Source of the DNA: Nostoc carneum NIES-2107
Lineage (GTDB): Bacteria; Cyanobacteriota; Cyanobacteriia; Cyanobacteriales; Nostocaceae
Length of the DNA stretch: 64,000 nt
Assembly (NCBI GenBank): GCA_002368155.1
Contig: AP018180.1
Span: forward strand, 5,231,007 to 5,295,006
Direction of reading: 5' to 3'
Below are positions 1 to 9,426 of this stretch, in pieces. The notes beneath the pieces were generated by a model, which did no database searches, had not been told where the DNA came from, and saw only the letters and a list, made by a program, of their open reading frames with translations. Every line of letters begins with the position of its first letter. Position 1 is the stretch's first letter. A program made the translations under genes and the position numbers.

Positions 1-328
1 TGGGGGTCTTTACGAGATTTGCATAGGGCAATGCGGCACAACCCATGTGGGAATGAATGATATCAAACTCTTCTGCCATTTCATAAACTGTACCCAGTTG
101 TAACATCTCATAGATGCCATATTCTTTCACATCAGGGTCAAGTCTCAGGGCACGGGGGTGAACAGAAACTAGTTTTGCCAAACTGATAGAATCTCCGGAG
201 GCAAATAGTGTAACTTCATGTCCGCGTCGCACCAGTTCATCAGTCAGCAACCCCACTACCAATTCAATACCCCCATAAGCTGGAGGTGGTACTCTCTCCC
301 ATAGCGGGGCTATCTGAGCAATTCGCAT
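1..328 (-). CDS. Glycosyltransferase family 4, N-terminal part (partial)
   Basis: The first 109 codons of a minus-strand gene are present; its 3' end lies outside the window. The product starts MRIAQIAPLWERVPPPAYGG, the typical start of a GT-B fold glycosyltransferase of family GT4: a first beta strand followed by the glycine-rich PPAYGGIE loop. Further on it reads DELVRRGHEVTLFASG and FDIIHSHMG, the expected second and later Rossmann strands. Such enzymes transfer a sugar from a nucleotide-sugar donor in polysaccharide or glycolipid synthesis. The ATG at 328 is preceded by a good ribosome site (AGGAGG about 6 bases upstream), which fixes the start. The C-terminal donor-binding domain and any motif that would define the substrate are not visible, so only the family is called. 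Confidence 0.9.
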   Translation of the reverse strand, partial: MRIAQIAPLWERVPPPAYGGIELVVGLLTDELVRRGHEVTLFASGDSISLAKLVSVHPRALRLDPDVKEYGIYEMLQLGTVYEMAEEFDIIHSHMGCAALPYANLVKTP

Positions 329-796
329 CACAAACCTCCTAAAAAATTAGTCTTGGCTGAAAGATTTTAGCTTTGTGTACTTTGGGTTTAAAGAGTGCTA
401 CCAAGCATTGCAAACTCTTATAGAATCTCTGCTTTCAAGCCAAGCAAACGATTAACTACTTTAGAATCTTAGAGGTGAATTTATAGCTTTTCGTCTACCT
501 AAGTAGGGAAATTATCTTATCCTGAAGTGGTAAAATTCATGCTTTTGAAATACGCTTTTATGACTTTTGTGATGAGGGAAAAGGAAAAGGGGAAATGGGT
601 AAAGGGTAAATTTCCGCATTTTATCTTTATTGTTTACCAATTCACAGCACCAGATTGTACCCAATCTTTACATGGGTTTTTCCTATATAATATTGCTAAA
701 ATAGATTAATTTAGCCTCAGAAAATGATGCCTGTATAAGATTTTCAACTCTTTGCCCTTGTTAGCTTTTTTTAGGTAAATAAATCTAATATTTAAA

Positions 797-949
797 TTAT
801 ACCAATTTGAAGAATGAACGCTACAAATGTAGGTTGGGTTGAGGAACGAAACCCAACACACCAATGCCTTGTATATGTTGGGTTTCACTCCGTTCAACCC
901 AACCTACGCATCTACGCATCTGTCGCATTCTTTTTTTAAATTGGTATTA
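797..949. mobile_element. MITE-like element with TAATACCAAT-type ends
   Basis: About 150 bp bounded by terminal inverted repeats: TTATACCAATTT on the left and, read on the other strand, TAATACCAATTT on the right. Both ends then continue towards a GAATG motif. Inside is a second inverted repeat whose arms are TGTAGGTTGGGTTGA-like at about 828-843 and TCAACCCAACCTA-like at about 894-906, a common cyanobacterial interspersed repeat. It encodes no transposase. The rest of 329-1073 holds no supported gene; small open frames at 527-709 and 706-897 lack ribosome sites and family likeness. A second element with the same ends lies at 31216-31359. Confidence 0.6.
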
Positions 950-1073
950 GTTGTATTTATTACTCTTTATGACTTTAAATGTCATCAAGATAGGGCATGA
1001 TTCATTACATTGACTATCAAGGTTACACAATATATAATTATCGGCTACTAAATTATTAAAAAACTAGCTTAAC

Positions 1074-1874
1074 GTGAATATTTCTCCCTCATCCAAAAAA
1101 CCGCGTGTCTCATGGCAGGCGGTTTTATCAGTAATCATGTTTATGTTTATGTACCTACCTATACTGGTACTAGCATTCTATAGTTTTAATAGGTCACCTT
1201 ATAGTGCAACTTGGCAAGGATTTACACTTGATTGGTATCGCCAACTATTCAGTGATGAACGGATTGTTTCGGCTTTGCAGAACAGTTTGATAGTTGCTTT
1301 CTGTGCAGTGGCTATTTCCGCAGTGTTGGGAACCTTGATGGCGGTAGGTTTAGCGCGTTATCGGTTTCCCCTGAAGAATGTCTATCGTGGTATAGCTTAT
1401 TTACCGTTGATTATTCCCGATATTGCGATCGCAGTCGCTACCCTAGTTTTTTTAGCAGCGTTTGCTGTTCCCTTGAGTTTGTGGACAATTATCGCGGCTC
1501 ACGTAGTTTTTTGTCTAGCTTATGTGGGATTGGTGGTGTCTTCGCGATTAACGCATTTAAATCCCCATTTAGAAGAAGCAGCTTTAGATTTGGGCGCAAC
1601 ACCATTTCAAGCTTTTATGCAAGTATTATTACCACAGTTAATGCCTGGAATTATCGCTGGTTGTCTATTGGCTTTCGTCCTCAGTTTAGATGATTTTCTG
1701 ATTGCTAGTTTTACGGCTGGTAGTGGTTCTAATACTTTACCAATGGAAATTTTTAGTCGCATTAGAACAGGGGTAAAACCTGATATTAATGCTCTCAGCG
1801 TGATTTTAATTGTAGTCTCGGGACTTGTTGCTTTTATCGCAGAATTAATTCGTTCTTATGGTGAGGAAAATTAA
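1074..1874 (+). CDS. ABC transporter permease, PotC-like (polyamine/iron/opine type)
   Basis: A 266-residue membrane protein of the binding-protein-dependent transport permease family, close to PotC of the spermidine/putrescine importer. About six hydrophobic helices are seen, beginning at residues 16-37. The cytoplasmic EAA loop that docks the ATPase is at about residues 165-190 (EEAALDLGATPFQAF, then LPQLMPGI). The protein would form one half of a heterodimeric membrane channel. The start is a GTG at 1074 without a strong ribosome site, so a nearby internal start is possible. The usual PotA, PotB and PotD partners are not beside it: upstream is a long non-coding stretch with a MITE and downstream a convergent signalling gene. 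Substrate cannot be told from the permease alone. Confidence 0.85.
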   Translation: MNISPSSKKPRVSWQAVLSVIMFMFMYLPILVLAFYSFNRSPYSATWQGFTLDWYRQLFSDERIVSALQNSLIVAFCAVAISAVLGTLMAVGLARYRFPLKNVYRGIAYLPLIIPDIAIAVATLVFLAAFAVPLSLWTIIAAHVVFCLAYVGLVVSSRLTHLNPHLEEAALDLGATPFQAFMQVLLPQLMPGIIAGCLLAFVLSLDDFLIASFTAGSGSNTLPMEIFSRIRTGVKPDINALSVILIVVSGLVAFIAELIRSYGEEN

Positions 1875-1875
1875 A

Positions 1876-1911
1876 GTAATTGGTAATGGGTAATTGGTAA
1901 TGGGTAATTGA
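1876..1911. repeat. 7-bp short tandem repeat (TAATTGG/TAATGGG)
   Basis: About five head-to-tail heptamers alternating TAATTGG and TAATGGG directly after the permease stop codon. Runs of degenerate heptamers like this recur in this window (12765-12915, 14896-14939, 19145-19195, 20640-20680, 22650-22683) and are characteristic of heterocystous cyanobacterial genomes. Confidence 0.75.
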
Positions 1912-1964
1912 TAACAGGAACTTTTCCCCCTGCTCCCTGCCCCCTGCCCCCTGCCTCTTACCTC

Positions 1965-4900
1965 CTAACACCATTGAGGATTAGCTGCAATTAAAGCTGC
2001 TGCTTCGGAGCTATCCAAAGGTTGCGAGAAAAAGTATCCTTGAACAGATCCACAGTGTAAATTTCTTAAAATTGCTAGTTGTTCTTGTGTCTCGACACCT
2101 TCTGCGATCGCACTCATCCCGAGTTTATCTGCTAGGGCTACAATAATCTCGATAATATCAAGATTGCGCTTATTTGTAGTCATGGGATCAACAAAAGAAC
2201 GGTCTATCTTTAACATACTAATGGGAAAGCTATAAAGACGACCTAAAGAAGAGTAACCAGTACCAAAATCATCAATTGAAATTTCAATCCCCAATTCTCT
2301 AAGTTTTGAGAGGATTGCAATAGCTTCATCACCATTTTCTACAATTACACTTTCGGTAATTTCCAGCGCTAAATTCCGAGGATTAAGATTTGTTGATTGT
2401 AAAATATTGCGAATATGACAAATTAAATTTGGCTGGCAAAATTGCTTGGCTGAGAGATTAACGCTCATTTTTTCTAATGAGTGATGAGGGTAAGCTTTCT
2501 GCCAAGCTTGCATTTGGCGACAAGCTTCAGTAAGCGCCCAGTAGCCAAGCTCAATAATTAGTCCAGTTTCTTCCGCCAAGGGAATAAAATCGACAGGATT
2601 AACTAAACCATGTTCTGGATGCTGCCAGCGCATTAGTGCTTCAAAGCCGATGATTTTACAGTTAGTCAGGGAAACAATTGGTTGGTAATAAAGTTGAAAT
2701 TCCTGATGTTCAATGGCGCGGCGTAAATTAGCTTCTAACTGCAATCTCGTCAGTGCTGTAGCATACATCTCGGGATGAAATAGGGCATAGCGTGATTTAC
2801 CTAAAGCCTTGGCTTGGTACATGGCTGTATCAGCATCCCTAATCAGCTGTTCTGGTTGCTCGTAGTTGAGTGTAGAACTTAAAGCAATGCCGATACTGGC
2901 GCTGGTAAACACTTCTTGTCCATCAAGATTCAAAGGCGATCGCAATTCTTGCTGAATTCGCTCTGCGACTTTAATTGCATCTGCAACATCTTGAATTTCT
3001 TCTAACAAAATAGTAAATTCATCTCCCCCCAGCCTTGCAGCCATATCTGTAGCGCGGATACAGGCTTCGAGAATGCGAGCGATAGAAATGAGAAATTGAT
3101 CGCCTTTAAGATGTCCCAGACTATCATTAATAATCTTAAATCTGTCTAAGTCGAGAAATAATACCGCAAATAAATAATCTTGATGGCGTTTAGCTTTTTG
3201 CAGCGAGTGCTTTAACTGTTCCATGAATAAAGCTCGGTTTGGTAAACCTGTCAGCCCATCGTAAAAAGCATGACGCAGCAATTGTGATTCTGCTTGCTTG
3301 CGCTGTGTGACATCAAAAGCTGTACTAATTACTAAACTTCTACCATCGGGTAAATGTCCCAGTGGAGCAGTATAAAAATCCCAGATGCGGGTTTCACCTG
3401 TACTAGTTGTAATCGAGTACTCTCCTTGGGCGGTGCGTTCTGTTGATTGATATAAAAGGGCGATCGCATCTTGCATTTGTGCTTGACAAGTACCATAGGC
3501 TTTTTCTGCCCAATCTGCGATCGTGGGAATTTCTTGTGGGCAATACCCGGTAATTTCTGTCCAAGCACGGTTAATTTGGAGAATTTCCCCATCTTCAGCG
3601 TGCAGGATAATCGGCAAAGGTGCATCGAGAATCGCCCGACGGAAACGTTCTTCACTCTCACGTAAAGCTTCTTCGGCTTGCTTGCGGTTGGTAATATCAG
3701 AACGAATGGCAATGTACTGATATGGCTTGCTTCTATCATCTAAAAACGGCACGATGGTAGTTGCCACCCAGTAGTATGTACCATCCTTTGCCTTGTTTTT
3801 AATTTCTCCTTGCCAAACATCTCCTTGGGAAATGGTTAGCCACATCTGGCTAAAAAAGGTTTTTGGGTGATAACTAGAATTGATAATTCGATGGGTTTGC
3901 CCAATTAATTCGGCTCGGGAATATCCAGAAAGCTCACAGAATTTATTGTTAACTTCAGTGATGATGCCTCTAGCATCTGTAATTGCCACAATAGAAGATT
4001 GATCCAAGGCAAACTTCATATCTGCCAGTTCGCGGAAGGATTGTTGCAAGGCTGCTTCTGTTCGCAATCGCTCGGCAATTTCTCCCTCTAGAACTTGGTT
4101 TGCCTGAGATAATTCTGCTGTACGTTGCGCTACTCTCAGCTCTAATTCCGCATAAGCCGTTCTCAATGCTGCTTCGGCTTGTTGGCGTTTAATATCTAAG
4201 CGAGATAAAAATTTGGCACAATACCAAACTAAGCCTGTAAAGGCGATTACATTGCCAATTACATGCAGGCTCAAGCCAAATGCTTGATCGAACAACCCGA
4301 TTTTTTCGCCAAACACCCACAGCCAACCTAAGATAAAGGGAATAGCGATCGCAGCTGGGAGGAGAACTCTTGCAGTCATTCCACCCGCGCTATGACTAAT
4401 TACCAGACTCATCAAACCATGACTAGGATCTGCAAATAACGTACCTAGTGAGAGTAAGAAAAAAGAAATGGCTGTGTGAACAGCTGTGTGGGTAAAGGAT
4501 GACAACCCAAATAAAGGTTTAACTCCGTAAATATAACCAATTAAAACCTGTAGAGATGTCAGGCTAGTCATCAGTGCCAAGATTTGCACTTGTCGGTAAT
4601 AGATATTTCGTTGAGTAGCCAGCCATAAAGCAGAGCCAATTAAACTAAAGTTTAAGGCTGACACAGGTGACATTCGTCCAGGGCTAGAGGTGTGGATTGC
4701 TCCTACTTTGTCTGAAAACAACAGTTGATCAATGCCTAAATTCCAGCCAAATAAATGTTGACTCAGAGTGAGTAACCCTAAAAGTGCGATCGCCAAAGCC
4801 AAAGCCTGAGCTACTCGAAGTTTTAATTTTCTGCTTGAGTGTAAAAGATTTAACGCTAAACCAGATAAGACAAAACCTAAAGCCGTATTCGGTTTCATTG

Positions 4901-5054
4901 CCACCCACTGTGGCAATATGCTTTTCAAAATTTGAATATCAAAATACCAGCCGATTATTACCGCAGAACCCGCTAAGATTATGCATATACTTATAGTCTT
5001 AGAAGCGTTTTTTAGCGCATTAATAAGATGCTGTTCTAATGGAGCTTCGAGCAT
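1965..5054 (-). CDS. Membrane PAS-PAS-GGDEF-EAL protein (c-di-GMP synthesis/hydrolysis)
   Basis: A 1029-residue protein predicted to make and/or break cyclic di-GMP. Residues about 15-270 are strongly hydrophobic with eight or so membrane helices, a putative membrane sensor. A coiled coil at about 275-345 follows (RTAYAELELRVAQRTAELSQ). Then come PAS domains at about 350-460 and 465-585. The GGDEF domain has an intact motif (ARLGGDEFTILLEE, near residue 676) and an RxxD inhibitory site (RATD) five residues before it. The EAL domain (about 775-1020) keeps EALMRW, NLSAKQF, EITES, IDDFGTGYSSL, KIDRSF and AEGVET, so both halves look catalytically competent. The ligand sensed is unknown. It is monocistronic and convergent with the permease gene. 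Confidence 0.92.
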   Translation of the reverse strand: MLEAPLEQHLINALKNASKTISICIILAGSAVIIGWYFDIQILKSILPQWVAMKPNTALGFVLSGLALNLLHSSRKLKLRVAQALALAIALLGLLTLSQHLFGWNLGIDQLLFSDKVGAIHTSSPGRMSPVSALNFSLIGSALWLATQRNIYYRQVQILALMTSLTSLQVLIGYIYGVKPLFGLSSFTHTAVHTAISFFLLSLGTLFADPSHGLMSLVISHSAGGMTARVLLPAAIAIPFILGWLWVFGEKIGLFDQAFGLSLHVIGNVIAFTGLVWYCAKFLSRLDIKRQQAEAALRTAYAELELRVAQRTAELSQANQVLEGEIAERLRTEAALQQSFRELADMKFALDQSSIVAITDARGIITEVNNKFCELSGYSRAELIGQTHRIINSSYHPKTFFSQMWLTISQGDVWQGEIKNKAKDGTYYWVATTIVPFLDDRSKPYQYIAIRSDITNRKQAEEALRESEERFRRAILDAPLPIILHAEDGEILQINRAWTEITGYCPQEIPTIADWAEKAYGTCQAQMQDAIALLYQSTERTAQGEYSITTSTGETRIWDFYTAPLGHLPDGRSLVISTAFDVTQRKQAESQLLRHAFYDGLTGLPNRALFMEQLKHSLQKAKRHQDYLFAVLFLDLDRFKIINDSLGHLKGDQFLISIARILEACIRATDMAARLGGDEFTILLEEIQDVADAIKVAERIQQELRSPLNLDGQEVFTSASIGIALSSTLNYEQPEQLIRDADTAMYQAKALGKSRYALFHPEMYATALTRLQLEANLRRAIEHQEFQLYYQPIVSLTNCKIIGFEALMRWQHPEHGLVNPVDFIPLAEETGLIIELGYWALTEACRQMQAWQKAYPHHSLEKMSVNLSAKQFCQPNLICHIRNILQSTNLNPRNLALEITESVIVENGDEAIAILSKLRELGIEISIDDFGTGYSSLGRLYSFPISMLKIDRSFVDPMTTNKRNLDIIEIIVALADKLGMSAIAEGVETQEQLAILRNLHCGSVQGYFFSQPLDSSEAAALIAANPQWC

Positions 5055-5881
5055 AAATATAAATAGTTTTCTATAGAAAAGATAGAAATGTCAATCTTCC
5101 ATCTTCATGCACCTCTAGGTATATATATAATCTGGATTATTTCTAAATTTAGACAATCATAAAAAAGATATTAATGCATCTATATTAAGAGATAAATTAG
5201 TCAACATAAATGTGATTTACTATAGCGCTAGTAAAAATCTTCCAGCATAATATTGGCAGGTATTTTCACAAATCAAAACAAAAAATTGCCAAACATTTAA
5301 ATAAACAGTCAACATCAATACATTCTTTTATATGCTTCTGTGTGTCTTGGTGGCAAGCAAGTATGATGTTACTTTCGTAATTAGTTATTAATAATACAAT
5401 GAAGCTCAATTAAAAAATAAACTCCTGTAGATTCTGTACTGTCCACCCCTGACATTTTCTAGAATTTATCAAAATTCTTTTTGTTCAAAGCGAATATCCT
5501 GAATGAGGAATTAAGTTCATGATGCAATATCTTATACTCATCCGGAAAAATGCGGCATTTGATATTAATCAAAGAACTGCTAATAACGCCAATCATGCCA
5601 AGCATAAGATAGATAAATTTAAGAGCAATTCAATATAATTTTCAGGTATTTTTCCTTACTATTACCATGCCCTTGACATATTTAAGAAATTTAGATTATT
5701 ATTCTTTCGGTAATAATAAATAATTACTCTTACTTATACTCATATTTAAAAAGTTACAAACAGAAAATCACAAATAAATATAATGGCTATCTTTTTAGGT
5801 ATTATTTATTTGTCTAAAAATCTGTTTCGCTTTCGATAATATTGGGGCTAACTTTGGACAAGATGCTACCTACCCTACATT
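5055..5881. other. AT-rich intergenic region, no gene seen
   Basis: An 827-bp AT-rich stretch between two divergent signalling genes. No open frame with family likeness, RNA gene or clear repeat was found. It presumably holds the promoters of both neighbours, but no promoter could be assigned with confidence. Confidence 0.5.
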
Positions 5882-7717
5882 ATGCAAATCTGCCAAAATC
5901 CCAATTGCTCAAATCCGTTCAATGCCTACGGCAATAGATTTTGTTTGAGCTGCGGACAAAGTAATTTTGGTCAAATCCTGAGAAACCGCTATCGCGTACT
6001 ACGTCTATTAGGTGAAGGTGGTTTTAGTAGAACTTACGCCGCAGAGGATGCAGATAGACTAGATGCACCATGCGTAATTAAACAATTTTTCCCGCAAGTT
6101 CAAGGTACGGGACAACGCTTAAAAGCGGCGGAATTTTTTAAGGAAGAAGCATTCCGCCTCTATGAATTAGGCGAAAATCATACACAAATTCCGAGATTGC
6201 TAGCCTACTTTGAACAAGGTTCTAGCTTATATCTCGTACAAGAATTTATTCAAGGTAGAACTCTATTAGAAGAAGTTCAACAAGAACCTTTTAGCGAAAG
6301 TAAAATTCGGCAACTTTTAGCTGATATATTACCGGTGCTGGACTTCGTTCATGCCCATAATGTTATTCATCGTGATATTAAACCAGAAAATATTATTCGC
6401 CGCTACAGTGATGGCAAACCAGTATTAATTGATTTTGGTGGCGCAAAACAGGTAACACAAACTAGTTTAGCCAGACAAGCCACAGTAATTTATACACTTG
6501 GTTATGCTCCCGCCGAACAAATGGCTGGATTTGCTTGTCATGCTAGCGATTTATATGCTTTGGGTGTAACTTGTGTGCGGCTTTTAACTCAATGTTTGCC
6601 CTTACAAACTGATGATGGACAAGTTCAAGATAACCTTTATGATGCCATGAATGCTCAGTGGTTGTGGCCAGAAAAGCTGCAAGCAAATGGTATTACCATC
6701 AGCGATAGCTTAAGCAAAATTTTGCATAAATTGCTGCAACATTTACCCAAGGATAGATATCAAACAGCCGCAGAAGTTATTAACGATTTGAAGTCTACAA
6801 CCACATCTGATTTAGAAGCCGAAATTATTGCTATTTCTCAAAAGTTGTTCTTACCTTTTGCATCAATTACTAAATCGCAAAAAGTTGTAGTGCCACTCCC
6901 CCCTTTACAAAGTTTTGAATTTGATGTAATCACAGTAGATACTGCAGGTAGAGAAGTCAACCGCGATCGCATTCAGAGTGAATACTTTGCAGAAGAATTG
7001 AGTAAAGCGATCGCACTCGAAATGGTGTCAATTCCTGGTGGTACATTTATGATGGGTTCACCAGATTTTGAAGGTGATGCAGATGAACGTCCCCAACGCC
7101 AAGTTACAGTTGCACCCTTTTTTATGGGCAAATTTCCTGTAACTCAAGCACAATGGAAAGCAGTCGCCGCTTTACCAAAAATCAACCAACCTTTAAGTCC
7201 CTACCCATCAAAAAATAAAGGCCCAAATCTACCAGTCGAAAATGTCACTTGGTATGAAGCTGTAGAATTTTGTCTGCGACTAGCACAAAAAACTGGACGT
7301 GATTATCGTTTACCCAGCGAAGCCGAATGGGAATATGCTTGTCGTGCGGGAACGAAGACATCCTATCACTTTGGTGAAACCGTCACTCCTGACTTTGTTA
7401 GCTGTAGCAGTGGCGATACGAGATATCGTAAAGAAACCACAACAGTAGGTAGCTTTGGAGTCGCCAACGCCTTTGGATTATATGATATGCACGGTTTAGT
7501 GTGGGAATGGTGCGCCGATCCCTGGCACAACAATTATCAAGGCGCACCCACAGATGCAAGTGTTTGGGAAGATGGTGGTGATATGCATCGCCGAGTATTG
7601 CGCGGTGGTTCTTGGAGTTTCGGTGCAGAACTTTGTCGCAGTGCTAGCCGTAGTTGGGATGAGTCAGATGGTGGGTTAAGGAGTTGCGGCTTTCGTGTGG
7701 TTTTTTCTGCTGAATAA
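5882..7717 (+). CDS. Zinc-ribbon Ser/Thr protein kinase fused to an FGE-sulfatase-like domain
   Basis: A 611-residue, three-part protein. Residues 1-30 form a zinc ribbon with two cysteine pairs (CQNPNCSNPF and FCLSCGQ). A Hanks-type kinase spans about 38-300 with the glycine loop GEGGFSRTY, the ATP lysine in VIKQF, the catalytic loop HRDIKPEN (about residue 162) and DFGGAK. Residues about 375-608 are a formylglycine-generating-enzyme-like fold (SIPGGTFMMGSPDFEGDADE, RLPSEAEWEYACRAGT, LVWEWCADPW, RVLRGGSW). Of the two active-site cysteines of true FGEs, the first is replaced by Phe (GGSWSFGAELC) and only the second remains, so this domain is more likely a binding module than an oxidase. No signal peptide or membrane helix is evident. 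Kinase substrates are unknown. Confidence 0.92.
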   Translation: MQICQNPNCSNPFNAYGNRFCLSCGQSNFGQILRNRYRVLRLLGEGGFSRTYAAEDADRLDAPCVIKQFFPQVQGTGQRLKAAEFFKEEAFRLYELGENHTQIPRLLAYFEQGSSLYLVQEFIQGRTLLEEVQQEPFSESKIRQLLADILPVLDFVHAHNVIHRDIKPENIIRRYSDGKPVLIDFGGAKQVTQTSLARQATVIYTLGYAPAEQMAGFACHASDLYALGVTCVRLLTQCLPLQTDDGQVQDNLYDAMNAQWLWPEKLQANGITISDSLSKILHKLLQHLPKDRYQTAAEVINDLKSTTTSDLEAEIIAISQKLFLPFASITKSQKVVVPLPPLQSFEFDVITVDTAGREVNRDRIQSEYFAEELSKAIALEMVSIPGGTFMMGSPDFEGDADERPQRQVTVAPFFMGKFPVTQAQWKAVAALPKINQPLSPYPSKNKGPNLPVENVTWYEAVEFCLRLAQKTGRDYRLPSEAEWEYACRAGTKTSYHFGETVTPDFVSCSSGDTRYRKETTTVGSFGVANAFGLYDMHGLVWEWCADPWHNNYQGAPTDASVWEDGGDMHRRVLRGGSWSFGAELCRSASRSWDESDGGLRSCGFRVVFSAE

Positions 7718-7746
7718 ATAACCTCGTAAAATTAGGTGCAACTCGA

Positions 7747-7956
7747 AAACTAACTCTTGTGACTAGCAAACTAACTCTTGCGACTAAAAAACTAACTCTT
7801 GCAACTAGCAAACTAACTTTTGCCACTAGCAAACTAACTCTTGCGACTAAAAAACTAACTTTTGCAACTCGCAAACTAACTCTTGCGACTAAAAAACTAA
7901 CTTTTGCAACTCGCAAACTAACTCTTGCGACTAAAAAACTAACTTTTGCGATTTGC
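7747..7956. repeat. Ten-copy 21-bp tandem repeat
   Basis: Ten perfect-length units of AAACTAACTCTTGCGACTAAA, each 21 bp, with no insertions or deletions. Variation is confined to a few sites: C/T at base 10, G/A/C at base 15, and the last three or four bases (AAA, AGC, CGC or TTGC). From unit 5 on, two versions alternate, giving a 42-bp higher-order period. Because the period is a multiple of three it stays open in frames on both strands (heptads such as LTLATKK), but no ribosome site or conserved protein is associated. It starts 29 bp after the kinase-FGE stop codon. Confidence 0.95.
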
Positions 7957-8037
7957 AAGCATTGCTAAAACAAAAACTCCCCTTAGTACAAGCGAGAGTT
8001 TATCTGATATAAAAATTAAAATTAGGCTCCACGCTCC

Positions 8038-8664
8038 TCACATTAACGAGATTTGCAGATTTTCTAGTTTCAGCAAAACTTTGAGCAAAGCAACTACACC
8101 AATTTGATCGGAAACCGCATCATCATCCCAGTCCCCATCACCTGTATATTTACCTCGGCTATAAAGATTAGTAGCTGACCATAAATAAGGATTGAGAACC
8201 TCTGGATGGTACAGCCTATAGCCAAAACCATTGTATTTCTCAATTTGCCAAAGCTGTGCTGCTAAACTCCAATCTTTTACTTGATCGAATTCATGAAGTA
8301 CCAAGGCATCAATTGCACTTTCTTCCCAAGTATATCCAACTCCCCAGCCGTTGATTGGTGGAGCAATTGGCCTACCCTCGGGTTCGTTATATGTACGCTT
8401 TTTCAGCGAGTCACCATTGTGCAGATGTCTGGTGAACTTCAGGGATGATTCCATATTGTGGATAACAGCAATGAAGTACCAAGGTACATTTAGCTTGCGC
8501 TGCAATGCTTCATAGCGTCCGCGGTTTGAGCGGATAATTGCAACTGTATCTTGAGTAGAAGTCAGTTTCTCCGTTTTGATGTCGCAGCGATTCCACAGCT
8601 TCTGATATTCTGGTTTTAAATCGCGAAGACGAAGTGATGTTTCTGTTGTCATTTCTCTAAACAC
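8038..8664 (-). CDS. Lysozyme-family protein (putative peptidoglycan hydrolase)
   Basis: A 208-residue protein resembling the lysozyme family of COG5526. The characteristic block is present: NVPWYFIAVIHNMESS at about residues 79-94, whose Glu in MESS matches the catalytic position, followed by FTRHLHNGDSL and the GVGYTWEESAIDALV segment. It would cleave the glycan strands of murein. There is no signal peptide, which in phage-type lysozymes means release needs a holin or lysis. The called start is a GTG at 8664; an ATG at 8652 gives MTTETSLRLRDL and is an equally good choice because neither has a clear ribosome site. It is divergent from the peptidoglycan-binding gene at 9427. Confidence 0.72.
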   Translation of the reverse strand: MFREMTTETSLRLRDLKPEYQKLWNRCDIKTEKLTSTQDTVAIIRSNRGRYEALQRKLNVPWYFIAVIHNMESSLKFTRHLHNGDSLKKRTYNEPEGRPIAPPINGWGVGYTWEESAIDALVLHEFDQVKDWSLAAQLWQIEKYNGFGYRLYHPEVLNPYLWSATNLYSRGKYTGDGDWDDDAVSDQIGVVALLKVLLKLENLQISLM

Positions 8665-8901
8665 TCAGCGATCGCACTGGATTTTTTGGTGCCACAAAGG
8701 TAACTTATTTTCCTCTTGTTTACATTTATTGATACAAAAAATTAAGTTTTTTTTATCAAAAATAGGTACTTAATGATACATTAAGGCTTTTGCGTGTGTA
8801 ATTGTAAATTTAGTTATACAAAGATGAGATACCTTGACACTGAGGATACAAGGGTAAATAACTATATATATGACTCATATTTGATTTTTGAAGTTTACGT
8901 A

Positions 8902-8930
8902 GGATGCGTTAGCGACAGCGTAACGCATCC
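8902..8930. repeat. Interspersed palindrome (GGATGCGTTA hairpin)
   Basis: Perfect 10-bp arms GGATGCGTTA and TAACGCATCC around a 9-base loop, a common cyanobacterial dispersed repeat. The rest of the 762-bp divergent gap (8665-9426) is AT-rich and shows no gene. Confidence 0.75.
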
Positions 8931-9426
8931 GCGCCAAAGCTTTTAGTACGTTACGGCTTACTAAGATTTTTTCAGAAATCAAATCGGATTCCTATAGAAG
9001 TGCTATGTGTTTTTTAAACAAAGCTGAGTAAAAATTTTTCGCTTCTTTTCTGTTCCCTGTCGCTTCCTCTTCCACGCAAGTAAATTCAAGAATCGAATCA
9101 GATTCGTTTTACACTAGCAGTCAATGCAACTTTAAGAACTAAAAAAACACTTAGATGACAGTAGTTGAAAATGGCTATAGCTTTGTAGCGATAATTTAAT
9201 TTACATTACGTGTCTACGGAAATATTTTACTAAATAACTTCCTTCACTTACACTATATAAGTGCTTTTTAAGCAGCAAATATGTACTTAAATATATACTC
9301 GTATCGTATATGAATAAGTAGCAATTTTGACAAAAGTTGTATCTTAGGTTAGCTTCTCAAACAGAATCAACACACACAAGCATTTTTGGACTTAGCTAGC
9401 AAGTAGATAATAGAGGCAATTACCAG

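Noticed and set aside
527-897. Two small frames in the spacer after the GT4 gene
   Set aside because: One is low-complexity AT-rich and the other runs through a MITE with an inner inverted repeat. Neither has a ribosome site.
7644-7968. Open frames on both strands across the 21-bp repeat
   Set aside because: They are open only because the period is a multiple of three. Starts are GTG codons inside repeats, with no ribosome site and no family likeness.
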